From assembly GCA_022266195.1 (NCBI GenBank), contig WHVY01000002.1, positions 759,001 to 823,000 on the forward strand: a stretch of DNA of 64,000 nucleotides, given 5' to 3'. Numbering within the stretch: position 1 is the stretch's first letter; each line of letters starts with the position of its first letter. A program made the position numbers and the translations under genes. Under the pieces are notes generated by a model. The model worked only from the letters and a program-made list of their open reading frames with translations, searched no databases and was not told the origin of the DNA. Of the stretch, positions 33,692 to 47,500 are shown in pieces. This DNA is from Tetranychus cinnabarinus. Lineage: Eukaryota; Arthropoda; Arachnida; Trombidiformes; Tetranychidae.

Positions 33692-35636
33692 AACCCATAG
33701 CGAAGTTGTCTTCTCATTCCTTTACTTGAGGTCATAAAAGCGCCCTAAAAGGAGTGGTTTCATCCGCCATCATTGGTAACATCAAAATGCTTATTATTTT
33801 CACCAACATTTACAGTAACAAAGGAGTTAATTTCATCTTTTAAGGCTTACACATTAAGCAAATTTGATTACCATTTTTTTATATCAAAATTTAATGATCA
33901 ATGCGACAAATTTGTATTTTTACACCAAAAATTGACTTTTTAAAATAATCTTTAAACGCATTTTCAATTGAAATGATGCATTTTTATTGCCCTTGAATAA
34001 AATGAAATATCTTATGCTATTAATAATGTCTTTTGAACCTTTAATGACGATTAAAGTGAATATTTTGTCGATATTTTCACTTATTTTGATAGCTTTACCG
34101 GTATCAATTGGTAAATGGTGAAACAATGACATTAGTCAATTAATAGTGTATTTGGCTGGTTAAAGGTTTTAAATTGTTATTAATAACTCATTGACCAATT
34201 TTGCCTCCTTTTGTAAATCATCTCGATTGGTAATGAAATTTCGGGTTTTGCATCTTAATCAATCAGAAATATGCTTTGAATTCATTTGTTGTGTTCAATT
34301 TGATTGCTTGTTTCTCACCTTTCAATGCATCTTTTGATCTTCCTTTTGTTGCTTGGTTTTGAATTTAACAACTAATTATGATTTGGTTTGATCAACAATT
34401 CCCATGCAATTGTGTCAATACTGTTGTTGGCTTCAACAATCAATTACATGACAAATCTCTTCTACAAAATATATTCACTTAAAAAGCAACAAAAATGATT
34501 ATGACTAAAGAAAGGGTAATAAGCAACATTGAAACTTCCCACACTTTCAGCTCATCAAAACCATCTAATCTTTGGTACTTTTCACCTTATTTTCACATTT
34601 TGTGGTCTCAAAACGTTATTGCACTAAATCTCCATCATGTTTAACCCGAACAATCGGTAAATCTTTTGGGAATAATCATTAACTATTCGGATAATCATTT
34701 GAAATGTTTCTTCCTTGCGTTGTTCACCTTATTTCAGTCTGTAGCCAAAATCAATCATCTATACGAATTAATATTTCAACAATATTCAAGATGCAATCAA
34801 ATGAACATGAATAGACATGATTACTAGTCTCTTGTTAAAGCTGTAAATATGTGGAATATTTAATCTTATTAATGGAGTGAAGCAAAAAAGACAAAATAAC
34901 TGGTTCAATGGATTAGATGAAATATCTTGATATCCTTTAAAATTTCAAGTGTTAAGATGTTTTTGGGTTTAAGCCATTTCATTAATAAATAATAGTGAAT
35001 CCAACACAGAAGCCAATCTCAATAACACGTGTTTAAATTTGATTATACAATAATATTCACAATTTTAAAATAACTGTTAATCACCTTAAATAAAAGATTG
35101 ATTTATCAGGCTTCAATTCACACTTGAAATTAGGCTTTTGGACTTATCCGATAATTTAGATCCTATCAAAGTATCAATTATCCAATATTGTTTGGGCGGT
35201 TGCCATTAACAACTTGCCGTTATTTTTTTGAAAAATCATAAGATTGAAAATTTATTAATGTTGACAAGTTTAAGTATCTGTGAATCACACCTTTAAATGA
35301 TTAATTTGATAATATTTACGCTAATTGATTTTTTCAATGAAAGTTATATCTTTCTCTTTCAATTAATGGATAACCAGAATTGGGTAAAAGTAAACCAAGG
35401 AGCGGAAAGTTATTACCATTATAAAATGTTTTGATTTTTTTTGTTCATCTTTTGTGCTTTTTTCAAATGTCTTATTTTGATGTTTATTTGACGATCACTG
35501 TTAAAGTTAATTCAATGAAAGTTCCATTTGGTTAATAACTACAATTGATTTAAAACCAACATCATCATTATCATCATAACCATGATCCTCATGATCAACG
35601 ACAACAACAATCGTTAAATGGAAAGGTTGAGCTTAC
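33692..35636. other. Non-coding region between two candidate first exons
   Basis: AT-rich; no coding region recognised. It would be intron if the upstream first exon at 35637-35654 is used. Confidence 0.3.
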
Positions 35637-35654
35637 CTTTAAGGCTGCATTCAT
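35637..35654 (-). other. Candidate alternative first coding exon of the Ser/Gly/Pro-rich gene
   Basis: On the minus strand ATGAATGCAGCCTTAAAG is followed by a strong donor GTAAGC. It ends in phase 0, so splicing to the acceptor at 30820 would give MNAALK in place of MVK before KYLLIYFLVT. The signal peptide would be preserved either way. Evidence is limited to the ATG, donor and phase; chance occurrence is possible. Confidence 0.3.
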
Positions 35655-38179
35655 TTTGTCAACTCTTTTGACATAATAAAAATGGTTACCTGTAATGAGG
35701 ATGGTAATAATGATAAATTGGGCTAATTGACGAAAATAAACAATAACCTTATTGGAATAACAAGATGACAAAGTTACTCATGGAAATCACGATCATCAAT
35801 ATTATCTTCTCAACTGGTTATTAACTAAAACATGTTTTCATGATTCAAAGCAAGCCCGATGTAATACCAATTGTCATCAATTGCAGTCATATCAACCGCA
35901 TCCATTCACAATATATTTGTTGATATCATTCAATTATCTAATGATGGCTCTCCCGGTTAAAATTTATATTAAAACGGATTAAATGGCGATGAATGGTCGT
36001 AAATAATCAACTGATGGTTTACATTTTTGGTACAAGATTTTGGTTTAAAGTGGCAATTATATAAACACTGGTAATCGTAGGAAAAGGATTCAAATGGCGC
36101 ATAGTTTCGATAATTGTGGGTCTGGTTTGGAGTGAAAATATGATAAACGATTAATCAATCAAGCAAACTACCGTCAAAAAATCAACCACGCATTGATTAA
36201 CTACTTATTGTTGACTCTTTTGAATTTACTTTTACCCTTTTTATTTCGATCAACGTTTAATCCCTATCAGGTTACTCCTTTTTTGTTATCTGACAAAGTT
36301 AAAGTCAAACCAAACAGGATTTAAATGTCACATCAACACCGCTATCATCATCATCATCAACCCAACATCATGATAAGATAAAGAAGATGATATTGCTGTT
36401 GTTTTATTGTGAACAATTTATTGGTTATGCCAAGCATCAGCAATTTAAATACCGGTAGTTAGTAAATCATCTTATCGTGTTCGATGCCGTTTTTTGGTGT
36501 TACTGGATCTTTTTACCGTAATAAATACTATCATCAATCGTCGGTCTAATAATTGAGAGAACTAATTTGTAACAAGAAATGTTCAATTGTGCAATTTTCT
36601 TGATCAACACTGGCTCTTGATGTGTTTAAATGCTTGTTAGTGCTACAATTTACCATATTCATTGATGTGCATTAAACAAATTAGACTTGAAGATGACAGT
36701 CAAGTTAAATGATTTATTATTATGATTAGACGTAATTTTTGTGGCCTAACTAACCTGTATGTGTGTTACTATTACTATTGGCTTCACACTAAACCAAAAC
36801 ACTTATACAGAAAGATCTTTTTCCGGGTATAACAAACGGTCGATTTATTGGTCACAAGTTTTTCATCATTTCACTCATCTTAACCAAAAAGAGCTGAAAA
36901 TTTCACCAGAATCTCAGTTTCATTTTAATATGCAATAACCTGAATCTTAAAAATTTTGTTACCAGCAAAATATCAAATGTCTCACAATCATAATCCGAAT
37001 CAACATCCTTAGATCTGTGAATAATCCTTCTCTGAGAAAGATTCACGTTGGAAAAATCGTCTAAGATTGAGTTAATCCTGTTGATCAACTGAGATAAACG
37101 ATTGACGATTCAACAAAGTAGATTTATTAATGAAAACAGTTGGAAAACAATTTTGCTCATCCTGGAGCTAATTGGTCAAAAGGGTTTATTCATATTGAAT
37201 TTGTTAAATTGAATACGTATTTAAGATAGCCCCAAACATAGACTTTGGTTTGTTGTGGAAGCAAGGGACGATCAAGACTCATAATAAGAAATAACAGTTT
37301 TTCGGAACATCGATTCTAAAGACAGAATTTATGTTGATTATACTTTTTGGTTGCTTATTATTTAATATTTATCTTAATCAATTGTGAGCATATTGATTTA
37401 TAAACTAAACGTTGAGCCTTAAACATGTATTGTAAATCTGCGCCCAATCTGCGCTTATTGAGCTCGAACAATTTATAGTTCATTTAGCTTCAGTTTCAAA
37501 CTGAAATCTGAATCCTTTTGACAAGTCAAAATTTGATTTACTGCATCAGAATTCATTGAATATTCATTATGCATCATCAATTATTCGAAACATTTTTTGC
37601 ATCAAAATAAATCGAAAGAAGCGGCAAAGAATAAAAATATATTTCATTTTGACGATTTATTAGGGCTCTTAAATCAATTTAAATTGTTTGACTTGATTTC
37701 ACAAATTGCTTTTTAATTATAACATTTTAAGGTTATCTGTTCATTGTTGAAGTTGAATTATGATTCGGTTAAACTGGTTAAATTTGTCCAAAAATATAGA
37801 TTTCTGTTGCATTTGAAATCTAGGAAAATAAAAAATCTTTGAAAGTGAAAGGAACTCAACTAACTAATAAAATGGATTAAATAGGTGTTAGATTATGTTA
37901 TTTCGATTAACAAATAATCTCAAATCTTTTGTTTCGTAGCTCTGCTCCATCCCGTTAATGTTTTTGATTTGAATTTTGGATATTTGTTTGGAAAAATTTC
38001 CGATTATTTCAGGACAATTTACATAGCTCAGTATTGAGGAGTCAATGACAAGTGGCAAAAATAAAATTCTGCTATGAATAGTGTATGGACGAATATAAAG
38101 TAAGTAAAGGTATCTTTCTTGAGTGAAATGTGATTAGACTTGTGAAAATTTCAATGTAATTCTGAACAATTTAGCTTTC
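35655..38179. other. Gene desert, part 1
   Basis: AT-rich with no coding region, RNA gene or transposon that I could recognise. It has scattered TCATCA-type simple sequence. Confidence 0.35.
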
Positions 38180-38572
38180 TTAGAGCCTATGCTGGACTGG
38201 CGTTTGTTTAAAACTTGATTTCATACCTAATTTTTTTCTTTTTATATGGCCAAGGGTCGAAACACTTAATCCCATCTTTTTAGCAGCTTCAGTCTCAGAG
38301 ATGGAAGGGTTATTTGTGTACTTTTGCACATCCCTTAAAACTTTGGGCGTCATTATTTTCACTGGTCGACCTGGGGAAAAATTTGTTTTCACTCTTTTCT
38401 CAACATTTTACCGCATTATATAATACCTTTTTATTATGCGGTAAAATGTTGAACTTGGAATTCCTTGGAGCTTGAAATGTTGCCAGGTCACTTTAGAATC
38501 AAATTCACCAGAACTACAGTAAAATGAAATAACTCTTTCCGCGAGAGCATCGCGTTCGATCTTATTGAGCAT
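38180..38572 (-). pseudogene. Broken transposase N-terminus (helix-turn-helix, Tc1/mariner/IS630-like)
   Basis: Read on the minus strand, an ATG at 38572 opens a frame (MLNKIERDALAERVISFY...) ending at a stop soon after TFYRIIKRY. A second frame starting near 38392 continues with GRPVKIMTPKVLRDVQKY, a HTH part (ISETEAAKKMGLSVSTL) and stops at 38180. The two pieces look like one transposase DNA-binding region split by a local disruption. The DDE catalytic part is absent from the following sequence. Family placement (Tc1/mariner-like) is by general resemblance only. It is a remnant that could not work alone. Confidence 0.6.
38400..38452. repeat. 17-bp perfect inverted repeat at the transposase break
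   Basis: TCAACATTTTACCGCAT (38400-38416) is repeated inverted at 38436-38452, separated by 19 bases. One arm is the coding sequence for STFYRI in the transposase remnant; the other arm lies just after it and coincides with the frame break. A small inverted duplication appears to have disrupted the gene. Confidence 0.75.
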
Positions 38573-41500
38573 ATTTAATTCACGAAATTAAGTCTACTTT
38601 AAGTGTAAAATTCATCAAAAGAGCAATCTTTCATTTTTTAATATCCTTGAAACCGTTGAAAACCGTTGTTTTTACATTTGAATCCATTCCCACTATTTCT
38701 TAGGAACCCTTTATGTGTTTCTGAGGCTGCCAGTGATCTAAAATTGATATCGAATGTCTTAAGATGTCATTTTTCTTTATTCAAATTTGGTTATAATTAT
38801 TTGGTTCTGATTCGTTTGCATTTTAATTTGATTAATATTTTCCCTACCTTTAGATAATTTTAGCTGTGGATCCATGATAAGATGTTTTGTTTAATTCAAC
38901 AAAGTCGATTAGTCGCTTTCAATTCCATATGAAAACTAAGCATAGAGTTTCAAAGTAATTTAGAAACAGATAGAAACATTAATAATTGATTTTAATCAAA
39001 TTAAATTACAAACCAAAAACCAAGAAAACGGTTAAATTAAATTTTGACCAAATCGCTCCGAGTGCCATCTATTGTTTCTCAATTTAACTTTTTGTAGTAT
39101 TGTTTTTACTGTTTCATGTTATCATCTAATCGTATTTTTATTAAACAATTTCCAATTAATTATTCAATTTTCTCACTTTAATTATTCAATTCACGTTTAT
39201 TGTTAATCTTCCACAAAAATGATTAATGCTTGAATGTTTATACAGATGGAACATACTTTAGAGCAAAGATATTACGCGAATACCTAAAGATGCAAGTTAT
39301 TGAAAATGTTTTTGTTCAAACCGGTCCAGTTTTCACCAGCGGATATTTTACATATTTACGTTATTAATCATTAAGACGACGACTTCTTGATAGTCTAAAA
39401 ATAATTGCTTCCAAACTATGAACTTAAAATGTAAGTACATTATAATTATAATCTGATATCATTTCTTGGTAAAAAAAGAGTAAAATGAGTAAATATTTTA
39501 ACTTGTTTTTGTCTAGTAGCGATAATCCAACGATACATGAAGAGCAATAAAGAAATCTTGTCTAAGTCCTCTACGTTGGCAGTTTTGCGTGCAAAGCAAT
39601 TAAATCGTCAAGATTATAACCATTGGAACAGAATCAATCAACAAACTGATAACAATTGTGAATAACAAAGTCTGAGAAAAGGTCTAAAGAGGTACTCAAT
39701 ATTAATTTTCCATATCTAATCTTCTAACCTGGTTGATAGCTGTTATACCTCAAGGATGTTTCACATTCAGGTTGTACATGATAATGAAATTAACCACAAA
39801 TTTTCATGTGTGTACATTGGTCCTTAATTTTGCCTGATGATTTGTTTCCATGTCATCCTAAACCCAAACGAATGTCTCTTCAACAATTTAAACTTTAATG
39901 TGAATCAATTATTTAGAGAAATCCAGAAAATTCGATTACTCTGTTTTCTCACTCCGAATGAGTAATGATTCTATTCATCCCATGAGACTGAACAAACCAT
40001 AAGATAGCTTTCCCCATTATTGATCTTGTACAAAAAAATAGACTCATCAGTCTTGTAAGTCATTCAAATCAGGGATAGAAAGTCAATAGCACAATGAGTC
40101 CTCCATTGACTTCATTCAGTCTCGCCAGTACATTTAAAAATTTGAGAGACCCTGAACAATCAGCATTTCATCTTTTGTATGGACACTCGCCTTCTCAAGA
40201 AACTCAAATATTCTTCCATCAAATCGTTTACATGTCATAACCTGAACCATCCAAGCACTGTATGTTCATAACACGAATACCATGACTATTGTTATTTCTT
40301 GGAAATATATTCAATCGATATTCTGGTTAGAAAAAAGCTCGCGACCTGATCAATGTTTGCTTTTTATTACTATATCTTCAGTGCATACAAAAACATATTA
40401 TCTAAAACGCTAAAATCTAATGTTTTAAGACAATTGACGCAATTAACTTACAATCAATTAGCTAATGTTTTCATTTTTGCCCTTTTACAGAACCAACAAT
40501 AGACTGAAGTCAAACAAAGCAAGTTCATCAATCAATCGGAGGATCACCAAATGGCCAAATAAACCAGATTAACCAAGCCAACCAAATTTCAATTATAACT
40601 GAATCAACATTGATAAACCAAAAAGTCATGTTTACTGTCAATCCAAATTTTTAATGATGAAAGCCAATCCAGAAATCAATTGATTATGTGATTACCATAA
40701 CGAGCTTGAACGATGAAATGTTACTAAAATCAAGGAAATGCTGTTGACAAAACAAAGCGCACAAAAGCACCAAAGATACACTTCTGGGAATTCATTTGGC
40801 CTGATTTCGTATCGTTGGTAACCTCATTAACAGCTATCATCATCATCTGTATCATTATTATAATTGTTTCTAACTCATCTGTTCAATATGTTTCATCATA
40901 ATTTCCCCGTTGATTCCAGTCTATTCGCTTCGATTAACTTGTCATCTAAAAATACAGTAAAAACACAGCACATAATCCTCCATAGACAACATTTACCGAA
41001 ACTAATTATAAATCTGTTAAAGGCCTGATGTAAGCCTAACTCGAAATTATTAATAATCACTTTTATTTATGTACAGTTTATACATAACCTGTATAACAAT
41101 TAAAAAAGCCCAGAACATAATTATCCAACCTTGAACGTGATATTCAATTTCAATGAGTTGCTGAATTTGACTAGATGACATTAATTCATCATCAAATGAT
41201 ACAGAAAATTTACGAAAATTCAATCTCATTTAGACCTGAAATAACCCAAAAACTTGATACATCGTTACAATAGTCATTAGTAAACATGAGATGTTATTTC
41301 CAGGTAAATAAAGCTTCTTATAAAAATGATCAAATCTATCGATACAATGATTGAGCATTTCATCGGTTTTTCAAGCAAGAGATTGAAAATCAAATTCCTA
41401 TTTAGTTACAATCAACCCAATTCCATAAATGAACAATTTACAGAGTTTAATGAACACAAAAATAGGCAAATAATTTCATTGAGATTGTTTCCTGTTGAAA

Positions 41501-44500
41501 CTAATCAATTTGAGCAAATCGGAATGTAAATCACGAGGAATTAGTATTGAATAATCTCGATTAGAAATGAGCTAAAGCTGAAAAAATTGAAAGACGAAAG
41601 GATTTACCTAAATCTAGAGGATTCAATGAGCAATTGATTAAATTATTGACTGTAATTTAATAGTCGAGCATTACAATCATTTCCATTTTCATCATAAAGT
41701 CGATCATTTGTAATGCTTGGTTAGTTGTTTTACCCTTTTCTGGTTATTTCAACTCTTCAAATGACTATTTTATGGTCAATGTTAACATTGACAATCAAAA
41801 TCAATGTTGCATCAACAATAAAACAATTAATCACCGATTTGCTAGCAGTTTAATCACAATGTTGCTTCAAATGAAATTAAAATCGTAAACCTTATTCAGC
41901 TTGAAACCAATGAAATTGAAATTTGATGAAAGTATAAATTCACAGTTGAACAAAAGCAAAACAAATTTCCATCAATTGGTTAACATTTTCAAACAATCAA
42001 ATCAATTGTTAACAGGTTTAAACAATTGACCATGAAAATAACCAATAAAATTCAAAATAAATCATAAAAAGGATGAAATATAATAAATATCTTTGAAAAT
42101 GAAATTGAAACAAAAGATACAAGAAAGACAGCTGATTAAAAGATGATGTAAATGATGGATTATTCAATGAATTTGAAGTCAACTTGAGCCTGAACTTGGA
42201 TTGAACCTGAAGAGATGAACGATTGTCAGTTTATGAGACTTGGGTTACAATAAACCGTTGGTTAAATGACAAGTTAATTGTGATAATAAAAAAGCCTAAA
42301 CAAAAGATGTAACAAAATTTGAAATGTTTACCCATTGAAGCACAATAAACCTTGACATTAGATGTCTCAATGTCACACGCAATTTCATTTCATCAACTCA
42401 TAAATAGTGAAATTTTCATCAAATTAACAGTCTTGATGATAATTTGACAAGTAAAATGGATTTATTTGATTCTCATTTCTAACAATTTAAGCCCAATTCA
42501 AGTCATTAACGTTTAAAATTAAATGTATTGATGAATGGAAACAGTTTTTAGACTCTTTTCATTACTTACAAATGAAACAAACAAGACAGATCCAACTGGT
42601 AAAACGATGAAAGGTTTATGAAGATAATGATTTTGATGTTGTTGATGATGATGATTAACATGATGAAAGTTTCATTGTTGGGTGGGAACATGTTAGGATA
42701 TAAAACAGAATCAATATCATGTTAACTCTCATGTTTATATCATTTTAACTGAATTACCTTTTTTCCCTTGTCAAACAACTTTAATCTTAATCAATTTCCT
42801 TTTAATCAAAATCATTCATTGTCCTTCGAGTATTTTTCTCATCATTAATAACAGCAAACCTTTAGAGACTTTACCTGATACCTTTCTCATGACCATTCAA
42901 ACAATTCACCTTTCAATTGTTTAATAATCCGTAAGTGATTCAATTTCATTTAATTTAGGGCTTTTGGGTTAACATTGACCAGTTTTTGTTTACATTTTTT
43001 GCCTTTGGTAATGTTATTGCATTTGCTTTGTGCTAATAACATTAACTCAAAATGTTACAATTGATATTGTAAAGATGGACATTCATTGTCAATTAATCTA
43101 ATTTAATGCCAACAGTTATGTGCGTTACTCGCTCATTTAGATTCCAGTAACAAAAAGAGATCCCATCATTTTACCTGCCTAACTCAATTAACCTTTAAAC
43201 ACTGAGCAACAAATCTTAAAAAATTGTATAATCTGGTCAAGACTATTGTTGAAGCAGCTATGGATACTTTTGCTTGAGTGAAAATTATTGGGTTAAATGC
43301 AAGAGAACGTCGAGTGTTTCTTTTATGCGCTGCTTTTACGCTCGCTCTAGTTTGTATCACTTCAAGACTTGGGTTAACTGATCGGGTTACACTTGTATCA
43401 TTAATAATTTTGATTGTTTGCTTAACAAATCACGATATTGAATGAAGATTCGAAAAGAATGTCATTTTAACCATTCATCAATAATGGCAACCATTTCTGG
43501 GCAAGTTACAAGTCTCTATCAGGCTATTGACTTTGTTGCTGGCATTTTCATTTTGTTTAATTCACTCAAGAATCATTTGTTGCTCAGTTATTTCGATCAT
43601 GATTAGATACAATCAAAATCTTGATTAGAGTTCGATAAAAGAAGGGAATTTTCCTAGACTTTACAAGAACATTGACGGTCCAAATAAGTACAGATTTTGG
43701 TTTACAATAAAACTTGTTTTTTAGACAGCAATTGAATGAGACACATTTGTCTGTTCAAAAATCGTTAAATCCTTAGTTTACTGACAATGTTGTCAGAAAA
43801 TTTTGAGACATTCAGAGAGAATGAAGAAGACAGTTGAGTAAATGAATTTGATAATGAATGTTCGTGTTTTGATAGTTCCTCTATCATCTGATCTTGATTT
43901 TGGATTAGAAATTTTCTGATAAAATTGCGATCAATTCTTTGTAATTACAAATTTTTCATTTGCAAGTGCATTTAGAGTTGACTGTTGGTTGGGAAAAGGT
44001 TTCACTGTAATTGACACTTGCAACAAGTTAAAGATGAACATTAATTTTGATTATCATAAAGGAGGTTCCAATTAGTTGTTTAGGTAGTGAATTATTGAAT
44101 TAATGGTCGATTGTTGAAACTTTAAATGATTTACTTGGAAAGAGTAAATGGTTAATCATTGAGATTCGTGTAGATGTTATTAAATGTTGAGACATTGAAG
44201 GAAACTCTGGGAGGTTTCAATCTTATAACCATGATTCTGGTGTTGCTCTCATGAATTCATCATTACCTTTTGATCCTTTTAAATTGATGATTAGGTGTGG
44301 TTGCTGAGTCAACCTAGAAAATAAATTGCTTTTTGATTTGTAATTGATCAACTAAACATGTAAAGACAAAAATGAAAATTTACTTTTGTTGACTCACAAT
44401 CTTCATCGATAATTTATCGATCGCCTTCAGATTATTATACACATTTGGAGGAGGTTTCAGGGTAACTGAACAGGAAATGGGCAGTTCATTTGATTGCTAA

Positions 44501-47500
44501 ATAATAACTTTACTTATGGATTCTCATTCAAGTTGTAACAATCACATGAATTGCCAATACTATTACCATCACTAATAGATTGCAATGAACTAGTTCACTA
44601 TTGTTATTAACATTTTATTGATATTATTTGGTCGATCATCAAATTGACCAACAACTATGAGTTGTAAGTTTCATCAAAGGTAAGTTGATTGAGAAAAAAC
44701 TAATATGATCAATGATTATCAATTGATTGTGAGAAAGGAATCATTAAACGAAACATTGGATATAAATCGATATAAAAACTACAACCATTCAGATATACTG
44801 AAGGAAGGATATTTTTGTTTATATATTTTACTCAACTTGACTCGAGTTGTTTGCTTTTAATGCAAGTTAATTAACAGATAGTTGAATTAAACCCAATTAT
44901 TTTAATAAACATTTTTCTCTCTTCCTTCTGTCTAGCAATTTACACTTCAAGGTAAACAATTAATCTCAATAATATCTCATTAAAAAATGTTTAGCTGGGT
45001 TTCTGGTGATGTTAGGTGAAGTCAATTTCAAGTCATTTGAAGCTTGGGTTGAGTTTCATGTTTGATTGTTGAGGCACTTTTAAATTGAATTCACAGAGAC
45101 TTTAGATTGTAATTTAAAGCACATTCATCAATAATATATATTATATATGTATGTCTTGAAGTCCAATGATTTAGATGACGAGTTATTTTGATGATTTACT
45201 GGTTTAACCACAAGGAAGGAGGATTCAAGTATGAAGGTGAAACAATTAGCTAAATTAACTGGTATGGGTTTGAAAATAATCGGGTTTTAAAAGTGAAATT
45301 GTTGGCGTAGGTTAATAAGATGAAATAATTTATGCAAAGTTGACTGTGAACAGAAATTGGCAAACAATCAATCAATCAGTTTAGTTGTGAATAAAATAAA
45401 ACACTAAGAGTGTTTGCTTTTACACAAAATAGTAACACATACACAACCTTCAAATGTATCAATAAGTAAATTGGTCTTTTCCGTTAACCAGACTGAAACA
45501 CATTAAACGTTGAAATTAATGTCCAAGAATTAAACGATTGTATAATCAATAAATGGGGAAAAATAACAATATAAATGAAATTGCAAAAAAAAGCCAATCT
45601 TAAAATTAAAAGTAACTGTAAGAATAAGGTTTGTCGTGTAAATAGCCTAATGACTTAAGTTTAACAACATCTGACAATTGTGAGACTATTTCCACCAATT
45701 TATCTGGTTGGGTCAGTTAAAAATGTAATTGACTTCATATTTGTTTTGTGTAATAAATTAATTTTTTATCATCAATTCGTATTTTATTATTTAATTGTGT
45801 GATTATTTTACCCTATTTTATACTGTATACATCATTGTTTTACATCAATCGATCAAAATATTTCACCAAATCTATTATTAATGGTGAATAAATGCGAGGG
45901 AAATCAATTTTCGGCTCTTCTACTTGCTCAACAAGATTTATCATGTGCTCTCTGTGAACCTAAATATGTGTACTCTTTATGTACATTATTTAAACTGGTT
46001 ACATTAATTGAATTAAAAAGGTAAAATATCTCATTATCATTGATCAATGAGCTTTAAGTGCATTAAAAATGTAATGTTACATATATTTGGTAATTTTATT
46101 TTTTCAACTTTTAACCCAACAGTGATAAATGCAGCAATGTTCAAAGACGAATTACCTTTATGATGTTGACATGATTTTTGATGAGAAAGCCTTTTTTTCA
46201 AGATGCTGCCGAGGATAAAGAGGATTCTGGTGATCAAGATTCTGGCAGAGAAACTGAAAGTTCAATGCCAATCAGGATTCCAAATTGTTGGCTGTTTTTT
46301 TTTCTTGTATCATCTCTACTTTAGGTTAATACATATTGAATGCATGGTTGATCTTAGGTTATAAAGAACAGGATAAGAATAAAATGGAAAAGAAATGAGA
46401 ACAACTCTCAACAGTTATCTGTTGGTTGACACAATGAGACATAAATTGAACAGAATACATATATTTATGTGTGTACATAATGTGTCTAGAAAATGGTCTG
46501 CAATCTTGAACATTCATGGAAACTGTCAACAATTTAGTTATTCATGATTATTCAACGTCCATTCCTTATCAATCTTGTTTCTCCCCATATTCATTGTTAT
46601 TTTCATCATCCATTACCACCCTCTCTGGATAACTTGAATGGACACTCATTTAAGTTAATAGTGACAGATGAACATGATGAATTGGTGTTTACCTTTACCA
46701 ACAATGAAACAGAAACACAATAATATACAATAACTGTAACTTTTGTAGGATTATTTTCAACTATTTTTACTCAATTCAAGTAATGCATAAGAAATGCTTT
46801 TGATGAATGGTACATAGGAAGACTTAAATAACTATTTACCATAATGAAACAAATTGTTGATCAAAACCTTTCTGCATTTATAATGATTTACCAGAAAACG
46901 AAGGCTTTCAACCCAAATTGAAATTTTTTGCTAAATTTTTTTAATTGTCCTCTTAAGTTGAACCTTTCAACTCGGAATGATCCAAATGATAATTACAATT
47001 ATTGATACAAATTCAGGAGCAAAAATTGAACCGTAATTATAATTCATAAAGATTGAAATGAATAAAATCAATCCTCGATGAAGCTTGAGTGAATTGAAGC
47101 AAAAAATTTGTCTTTCAATGGTCATTTTAGTGTTAATTAATGTATAATTTGTTAATTATAAAGTCAAAGTTGACAAGTTAATTGTATAAAAAGATGAAGG
47201 TAACAAGGTTAATTGATGTGAATAAAGTAATTCAATGTTGATCCATTGAAAAACAAAGAAAGTCAATTATAGTGAATGAAGCTCAAGTTGTAAGTAAAAC
47301 TGTTTTAAGTAATGCTTTTAATAAGTAATAAGTTGATGTGAATGTTGAAGGTAAACCAGAATTGAATATGAACCGAACTTCATGTTGAATGGAAATTTTT
47401 GCTTCTTTCAATGTTTAATTGACTGTAAGCCCACTAAAAGGTATTATTTTATCAATATTATATTCAAATGTTTGCAGGGAGTTGAAAATGATTACATTGA

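Noticed and set aside
41326..41529. 67-codon frame inside the gene desert
   Set aside because: No signal peptide, domain, splice support or codon pattern; expected by chance in this length of sequence.
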